Of a stretch of 7,034 nt of DNA, positions 1 to 3,271 are shown in pieces (the stretch's first letter is position 1; the number at the start of each line of letters is the position of its first letter). The DNA is from DASWHD01 sp036393335 (lineage in GTDB: Bacteria; CG2-30-53-67; CG2-30-70-394). The notes beneath the pieces are model-generated. The model was not told the origin of the DNA. It worked only from the letters and a program-made list of their open reading frames with translations, and did no database searches. The position numbers were made by a program, and so were the translations under genes. The DNA lies in NCBI GenBank assembly GCA_036393335.1, contig DASWHD010000024.1:1-7034 (forward strand). Reading direction: 5' to 3'.

Positions 1-763
1 CGCCTTGGATTTCGCGCTCTCTGCGTGGGCCATGCACATGGAGAAGCTCGCCTTCCACTCTGCTTTGCAGGCCGTGTGGGGCGTGATCGGCCGCCTCAAC
101 CACTACGTGGTGGAGAACGAGCCGTGGGCCCTGGCCAAGGACGGAGGCCGCCGCGGCGAGCTGGAGGGCGTGCTCTACAACCTCCTGGAGGGGCTGCGCC
201 TGGTCGCCCTCATGGTGTCGCCGGTGATGCCCGCCAAGGCCCGGGAGCTCCTCGATCAGCTCGGCGGCACCCCTCTGACGAAGCCCGCGTGGGGCGGCAT
301 GGTTGCCGGCACCCGCCTGCGGCCGGGTCCCGCCCTCTTTCCCCGCATCGAGCCGCCCGAGACGGCGCAGGCCGCCAAGATGCCGGCCGCCCCGCCCAGC
401 CGGCCGCGGCAATCCGCGCCGGAGACGGGGACCGGGCAGATCGCCGTCGATGACTTCACCCGCGTCGACCTGCGGGTGGGCGTGGTGCGGGAGGCGGTCG
501 CGGTCCCCGAGTCGGACAAGCTGCTGGCGCTCACCGTCGACCTCGGCGAGGCCCGGCCGCGCACCATCGTCGCGGGGATCGCCCAGTCCTACGCCGCCGC
601 CGATCTGGTGGGACGCCGGGTGGTGGTGGTCGCCAACCTCAAGCCGGCCAAGCTGCGCGGCGTGCGCTCCGAGGGCATGGTCCTCGCCGCCGGCGACGCC
701 CCCAACGCCCTGCGCCTGGTCACCGTCCCCGACGGCCTCCCGCCGGGGAGCCGGATCCGCTAG
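1..763 (+). CDS. metG: Methionyl-tRNA synthetase, C-terminal part (5' end outside window)
   Basis: This is the end of the enzyme that charges tRNA-Met with methionine in the cytoplasm. The catalytic Rossmann domain lies upstream of the window. The reading frame is open to base 2, so the TTG at 5 is not the start. Counting from base 5, residues 1 to about 95 match the helical anticodon-binding domain: NHYVVENEPWALAKD near 32-46, then VLYNLLEGLRLVALMVSPVMP near 56-76. Next comes a proline/alanine-rich linker (about 112-144). Residues 146-252 form the OB-fold tRNA-binding domain fused to the C-terminus of many bacterial MetRS, with VDLRVG, SDKLLALTVDLG, VVVVANLKPAKLRGVRSEGM and the ending PPGSRIR. 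The stop is TAG at 761-763. The last ~330 coding bases recur almost unchanged at 2789-3121. Identification is by recognised family motifs; no search was run. Confidence 0.93.
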   Translation, partial: ALDFALSAWAMHMEKLAFHSALQAVWGVIGRLNHYVVENEPWALAKDGGRRGELEGVLYNLLEGLRLVALMVSPVMPAKARELLDQLGGTPLTKPAWGGMVAGTRLRPGPALFPRIEPPETAQAAKMPAAPPSRPRQSAPETGTGQIAVDDFTRVDLRVGVVREAVAVPESDKLLALTVDLGEARPRTIVAGIAQSYAAADLVGRRVVVVANLKPAKLRGVRSEGMVLAAGDAPNALRLVTVPDGLPPGSRIR

Positions 764-772
764 AGCGGCCGG
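431..772 (+). repeat. Direct repeat copy A (metG 3' end)
   Basis: These 342 bases align without gaps to 2789-3130, with 13 mismatches by eye (about 96% identity). The match covers the whole tRNA-binding domain, the TAG stop and nine bases beyond it. Weaker, gapped similarity continues to about 791. Seven of the 13 mismatches fall in bases 489-511; the final 68 bases (705-772) are identical. Upstream of 431 the similarity fades into the linker. Confidence 0.95.
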
Positions 773-1202
773 CGCGGCGATCCGGGTAGTGTAACCATCT
801 CGCCGACATCAGGGACGTATGACTAAGCCTCGGGTCTACCTGGAAACCACGGTCATGAGCTATGCGGCTGCTTTGCCGAGCCGCGATCTGGTGGTGGCGG
901 CTCATCAGCAGATCACCCGCGAGTGGATGCGGGAGCATCGTGGCTCGTACGACGTGTTCGTCTCCTAGTTGGTGGTCAGGGAGGGATTGGCGGGGGGACA
1001 AGGAGGCGGTCGAACGCAGGGTCGCGATCCTGCGCGGCATCGAGTCGCTGGCCCTGACCGATGAAGCGGCAGATTTGGCCCGTGCGCTGGTCGATCGCGG
1101 GGCGATACCGAAACGATCCGTGGAAGACGCGGTCCACATCGCGGTGGCGGCCGTGCACGGCATGGATTACCTGCTCACCTGGAACTGCCGGCACATTGCG
1201 AA

Positions 1203-1211
1203 TGCTACAAT
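1203..1211 (+). promoter_or_regulatory. Possible extended -10 element inside the toxin pseudogene
   Basis: TGCTACAAT is an extended -10 pattern (TGn followed by a near-consensus hexamer), about 78 bases before the antitoxin ATG. No good -35 hexamer sits 17-18 bases upstream. It lies in conserved coding sequence (HIANA), so it may be chance. If real, it would let the antitoxin be made independently of the broken toxin gene. Confidence 0.2.
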
Positions 1212-1274
1212 GCGAAGCAGGATTGATGCCGTATGTCGGTCCGGTGGTTACGAGCCGCCCGTCATTTGCACCCC

Positions 1275-1280
1275 AGAGGA
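1275..1280 (+). promoter_or_regulatory. Ribosome binding site for the antitoxin gene
   Basis: AGAGGA lies 8 bases before ATG 1289, inside the last codons of the toxin pseudogene. It supports this start codon and a toxin-antitoxin overlap of 17 bases. Confidence 0.6.
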
Positions 1281-1288
1281 ATTGATCG

Positions 1289-1477
1289 ATGCAATTGAAC
1301 GATGACGAAATCGTTGCGGAGGTCCGCCGGGTTCGGGAGGAGCACGCGGCAGCTCATGGCTACGATCTGGCTCGGATCCTTGCCGATCTCCGCGAGCAGG
1401 AGCGGGCCTCCGACGTGCCTCTCGTCTCACTCCCGCCCAAGAAACCGGTACCGTTGCCGCGTGCATCCGGCGTCTAA
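1289..1477 (+). CDS. Small antitoxin paired with the PIN-domain toxin
   Basis: This encodes a 62-residue, strongly charged and probably helical protein starting MQLNDDEIVAEVRRVREEHA and ending in a proline-rich tail (VSLPPKKPVPLP). The pattern of EIV-EVRR-REEHA-GYDL followed by a VSLPPK tail is what I recall for the small partner of this PIN-toxin family, whose role is to bind and block the toxin. No separate DNA-binding domain can be seen in so short a protein. The ATG lies inside the end of the toxin gene (17-base overlap, different frame) and has a good AGAGGA ribosome site, so translation would originally have been coupled. The gene is open and intact although its toxin is broken. Its TAA stop (1475-1477) overlaps the stop of the abiEii remnant on the other strand. 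Function is inferred from family and position. Confidence 0.75.
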   Translation: MQLNDDEIVAEVRRVREEHAAAHGYDLARILADLREQERASDVPLVSLPPKKPVPLPRASGV

Positions 1478-1722
1478 ACGAGGCTGGAGAAAGAACCTCC
1501 CGATGAAGCGGGAGGGGTGAAATCGAGGTCCTCCGAGAACCGGTAGGTCTCGAAGAAACACTTCTTGAGACAGGTGCCCCCCTTGAACCACCACGAATCG
1601 CGGCTCGCCGGGTGCTGCCCGAAACCGGCGAGTAGCCAGCCCAGGGCATAGTCCTTCTCCACAACGTTCGGCGCGAGACCGAAGTCGGTGGCGAGGTCGA
1701 GCAGTTCCTGGCGGGAGATCAT
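1474..1722 (-). pseudogene. abiEii: AbiEii-type nucleotidyltransferase toxin, N-terminal remnant
   Basis: AbiEii toxins are nucleotidyltransferases, usually about 250-300 residues, that arrest growth in AbiE abortive-infection/type IV toxin-antitoxin systems. This frame gives only 82 residues. It begins MISRQELLDLATDFGL, followed by VVEKDYALGWLLAGF (about 20-34) and the nucleotidyltransferase core WWFKGGTCLKK (GGT at 48-50) and RFSEDLDFT (SEDLD at 63-67). From residue 70 the sequence (PPASSGGSFSSLV) no longer looks like the family, and it stops at TAG. The change coincides with a GC-rich hairpin at 1496-1515. The C-terminal two thirds are missing, so the product should be inactive. The start ATG overlaps the AbiEi stop by ATGA, the usual operon arrangement. 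The 3' end overlaps the convergent antitoxin stop. A deletion is the simplest explanation. Confidence 0.85.
1496..1515 (-). terminator. Hairpin with T-rich tail on the minus strand at the abiEii breakpoint
   Basis: CCTCCCG (1496-1502) and CGGGAGG (1509-1515) form a perfect 7 bp GC-rich stem with a 6-base loop. Read on the minus strand, the stem is followed by TTCTTTCTCC (1495-1486), which resembles a weak intrinsic terminator for the abiE pair. On the plus strand no T run follows. It sits inside the aberrant last 13 codons of the abiEii remnant, at the point where family similarity ends. An end hairpin of a lost mobile element is an alternative that the visible sequence cannot decide. Confidence 0.4.
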
Positions 1723-2552
1723 CGCGCCGGCCAGCCTTCAGGGAGCCAAAGGCGCCAGGCCGTGACAAGCCTCTGGGACGGAAGCGATGGATCGAGCCGA
1801 GCGTTGCCTTGCGTGAGGGCGCGCGCGCACTGCGCGATCGCCGCGCCTTCCTCGGGTGCGAACCGCTCCAGTAGGTAGCCGAGGCGCTTGAACACAGCAC
1901 CCACGCCAAGGGCCTGCGCATAGGAGACAAGTTGACCGATGTTTCGGTATTCCTTCGAGGCCAGGTAGCTCTGGAGCATATCCACGGACGAACGCAGCCC
2001 TCCTCCGAATGACGGGTCGCACAGCAGATCGACCACCGTCCGGGATGGATCCGTCACCTGCACCCGTGCGCGGTCGCGCCAAATTCCTTTCAACCCGAAG
2101 AACGCCCGGTCGCCAACGGTGCGGAGGCGGAAAGTGATGCTGCCGATCGTCTCCTCCCGATGGCGAGGTCGGCGGGTAGTCGAGACGAGCACGGTGCGGA
2201 AGACCTGCTCGGTGAGCCCCCAGTGCTCCGCGGCGCTCCAGCCGCTGATGAAACAGGGGGCGAACGCGGCGTCGGCGATGACCCAGGCGTCCTCTGGCAC
2301 CGAGTCGGCCCGTTCGCTTTCCAGGGGGACGGGCACGTAGATCCCGCGCCGCACCCGCTGCAACCATCCCTGCGCCGCCCAACGCGCCAACCGCCGCGCC
2401 GCATCCTGGCGGGTGAGTCCCAGGACCTCGGCCGCCATCGCCGGGGTCACCGTTCCGGTGGCCTCTCTCAACAGCGCCGCGAGCTGGGCACGGGCGGCCT
2501 TTCCCAGGCCAGACAGGGCAGAACTACTATACGCCGAGCGCTTTTCTTCCAT
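1719..2552 (-). CDS. abiEi: AbiEi-type antitoxin / transcriptional regulator
   Basis: AbiEi proteins are two-domain antitoxins of type IV toxin-antitoxin systems. An N-terminal winged helix binds the promoter and represses the operon, and a C-terminal domain neutralises the AbiEii nucleotidyltransferase. From ATG 2552 this is a full-length 277-residue protein. The winged-helix region is at about 22-75 (TVTPAMAAEVLGLTRQDAAR, then GWLQRVRRGIYVPVP). The C-terminal domain follows, with WVIADAAFAPCFISGWSAAEHWGL, the RFRLRTVG-like strand region and VTDPSRTVVDLLCDPSFGGG. A TTG at 2591 would add 13 residues. I prefer the ATG because the TTG version would run through the palindrome at 2562-2585, but neither start has a clear Shine-Dalgarno site. 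The stop overlaps the abiEii start by ATGA. No internal damage is visible, so this is an antitoxin whose toxin partner is truncated. Confidence 0.85.
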   Translation of the reverse strand: MEEKRSAYSSSALSGLGKAARAQLAALLREATGTVTPAMAAEVLGLTRQDAARRLARWAAQGWLQRVRRGIYVPVPLESERADSVPEDAWVIADAAFAPCFISGWSAAEHWGLTEQVFRTVLVSTTRRPRHREETIGSITFRLRTVGDRAFFGLKGIWRDRARVQVTDPSRTVVDLLCDPSFGGGLRSSVDMLQSYLASKEYRNIGQLVSYAQALGVGAVFKRLGYLLERFAPEEGAAIAQCARALTQGNARLDPSLPSQRLVTAWRLWLPEGWPAR

Positions 2553-2561
2553 CGCGGTGGT

Positions 2562-2585
2562 AAGTACCGCGCTCACGGTGTACTT
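2562..2585. promoter_or_regulatory. Candidate AbiEi operator (AAGTAC-N12-GTACTT)
   Basis: A perfect inverted repeat, AAGTAC at 2562-2567 and GTACTT at 2580-2585, has arm starts 18 bases apart and lies 10-33 bases upstream of the abiEi ATG (minus strand). AbiEi proteins are known to repress their own operons by binding inverted repeats in the promoter, so this is a good candidate site. No convincing -35/-10 pair was identified around it. The operator role is inferred. Confidence 0.45.
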
Positions 2586-2685
2586 TAGCAAGGCATCTAC
2601 ACTCCGCCCCCATGGAGATCGATGGAGTTGACGATGGCCCGAAACTTCGCGTGGCGAGGGTGAAGAAAAATCCGGGATGTGGGAG

Positions 2686-2736
2686 GCGATGAGATGGGGC
2701 CAATGCCGTCACCTCGGCAGCCGGCCCCGCCATCGC
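2686..2736 (+). other. Three-tier nested hairpin upstream of the second tRNA-binding-domain copy
   Basis: Three perfect inverted repeats nest in one another: GCGATG (2686-2691) with CATCGC (2731-2736), GGGGCC (2696-2701) with GGCCCC (2723-2728), and TGCCG (2704-2708) with CGGCA (2715-2719). The tip is a 6-base loop, TCACCT. Small internal loops (AGAT/GC and AA/GCC) separate the 17 paired positions. No T run follows (CTTCTTCATT is only mildly T-rich). It could be an RNA leader structure, a transcription barrier, a repetitive palindrome or a scar of a mobile end. Confidence 0.5.
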
Positions 2737-2756
2737 TTCTTCATTGCAACCCGTGA
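2694..2756 (+). CDS. Possible 20-residue leader ORF coupled to the downstream gene
   Basis: ATG 2694 has a strong Shine-Dalgarno-like GGGAGG at 2681-2686 with 7 bases between. The frame encodes MGPMPSPRQPAPPSLLHCNP and stops at TGA 2754-2756. That stop overlaps the in-frame GTG 2753-2755 of the downstream tRNA-binding-domain ORF (GTGA), and the ORF spans most of the nested hairpin. It is too short to judge by composition and I know no family for it, so it may be chance. Confidence 0.2.
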   Translation: MGPMPSPRQPAPPSLLHCNP

Positions 2757-3121
2757 CCCGCGCGAAGCAACCGGAGGCCGACACCGAAACCGGGCAGATC
2801 GCCGTCGATGACTTCACCCGCGTCGACCTGCGGGTGGGCGTGGTGCAGGCGGCGACGGCGCTCCCCGACTCGGACAAGCTGCTGGCGCTCACCGTCGACC
2901 TCGGCGAGGCCCAGCCGCGCACCATCGTCGCGGGCATCGCCCAGTCCTACGCCGCCGCCGATCTGGTGGGCCGCCGGGTGGTGGTGGTCGCCAACCTCAA
3001 GCCGGCCAAGCTGCGCGGTGTGCGCTCCGAGGGCATGGTCCTGGCCGCCGGCGACGCCCCCGACGCCCTGCGCCTGGTCACCGTCCCCGACGGCCTCCCG
3101 CCGGGGAGCCGGATCCGCTAG
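2753..3121 (+). CDS. Free-standing tRNA-binding domain, duplicate of the metG C-terminus
   Basis: From GTG 2753 this encodes 122 residues. Residues 16-122 are the OB-fold tRNA-binding domain seen at the end of MetRS, differing from the copy at 437-760 at seven residues: R to Q, E to A, V to T, V to L, E to D, R to Q and N to D. All the recognisable domain motifs remain (VDLRVG, SDKLLALTVDLG, VANLKPAKLRGVRSEGM, SRIR). Free versions of this domain (Trbp111, CsaA) bind tRNA or act in other roles, so a functional small protein is possible. Against that, no Shine-Dalgarno site precedes GTG 2753 or the in-frame TTG 2744, so translation would depend on coupling to the possible leader ORF. The absence of stops is expected from so recent a duplication. 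It may simply be a duplicated gene tail. The ORF is certain; expression is uncertain. Confidence 0.5.
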   Translation: MTRAKQPEADTETGQIAVDDFTRVDLRVGVVQAATALPDSDKLLALTVDLGEAQPRTIVAGIAQSYAAADLVGRRVVVVANLKPAKLRGVRSEGMVLAAGDAPDALRLVTVPDGLPPGSRIR

Positions 3122-3130
3122 AGCGGCCGG
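2789..3130 (+). repeat. Direct repeat copy B (metG 3' end)
   Basis: This is the partner of 431-772, in the same orientation and offset by 2358 bases, with 13 mismatches. Identity continues past the TAG stop (GAGCGGCCGG). A gapped match to the sequence after metG then runs to about 3152 (GCGAT and GGGTAG in common). Copy B therefore carries the post-metG flank as well as coding sequence. Confidence 0.95.
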
Positions 3131-3154
3131 CTCGCGATGGTCAGGGTAGCGTCG

Positions 3155-3175
3155 GGGGATTCCTCCCTCATCCCC
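3155..3175 (+). other. Small hairpin in the gap before hsdR
   Basis: GGGGAT (3155-3160) and ATCCCC (3170-3175) form a 6 bp stem with a 9-base loop, 34 bases after the stop of the duplicated domain. A second small stem, CCGAG/CTCGG, lies at 3199-3214. Neither is followed by a T run, so neither is a good intrinsic terminator. I saw no convincing promoter in the rest of the 150-base gap (3122-3271), although the hsd operon should have one there. Confidence 0.3.
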
Positions 3176-3271
3176 GGCGAGCTTGTCGTACACTGCCGCC
3201 GAGCGTCGCCTCGGTAGCGCAACCCGCGACATCACCGCGCGGCATCACGCTAGTCACCAGCCCTTGCCAAC

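Larger units (their letters stand above)
819..1305 (+). pseudogene. PIN-domain (VapC-like) toxin, disrupted by amber stop and +1 frameshift
   Basis: The intact family is a ~160-residue PIN-domain ribonuclease toxin that cleaves RNA and is held in check by the protein encoded just downstream. From ATG 819 the frame reads MTKPRVYLETTVMSYAAALP and continues to VFVS, then meets TAG at 966-968 (codon 50). Family members have an acidic or polar residue there followed by LVVRE, and LVVRE does follow in frame. A run of six G at 992-997 then shifts the frame; five G would restore LAGDKEAVERR. The rest is well preserved in the shifted frame: DAVHIAVAAVHGMDYLL, TWNCRHIAN and the ending YEPPVICTPEELIDAIER, stopping at TGA 1303-1305. 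The repaired product would be 161 residues. AGGGA at 811-815 is a possible ribosome site, though close to the ATG. The lesion removes the central acidic motif and all later catalytic residues from the product. TAG also terminates metG in this window, so recoding of TAG is unlikely. The family call is from memory of its characteristic motifs. Confidence 0.85.

Noticed and set aside
256..567. Minus-strand open frame antisense to the metG tail, with a similar one at 2527-2937
   Set aside because: The two resemble each other only because they lie opposite the duplicated DNA. Neither has a recognisable domain or ribosome site.
966..968. TAG in the PIN toxin as a recoded or suppressed codon
   Set aside because: TAG serves as the terminal stop of metG, copy B and the abiEii remnant here, and a separate frameshift follows. 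Ordinary gene decay is the simpler reading.
862..1305. A 147-codon plus-strand open frame from ATG 862
   Set aside because: Only the part after about 990 is meaningful, as the frameshifted C-terminus of the PIN toxin. The first ~45 codons are an out-of-frame reading of the toxin's start.
1496..1515. Hairpin as proof of an IS200/IS605 insertion end
   Set aside because: The stem shape is compatible, but no tnpA/tnpB, second end or known target site is visible. Kept as an alternative only.
431..3130. Direct repeats as attL/attR of a site-specific element
   Set aside because: The repeats are far longer than usual core sites and 4% diverged, and no recombinase gene is present. Site-specific integration is not claimed.
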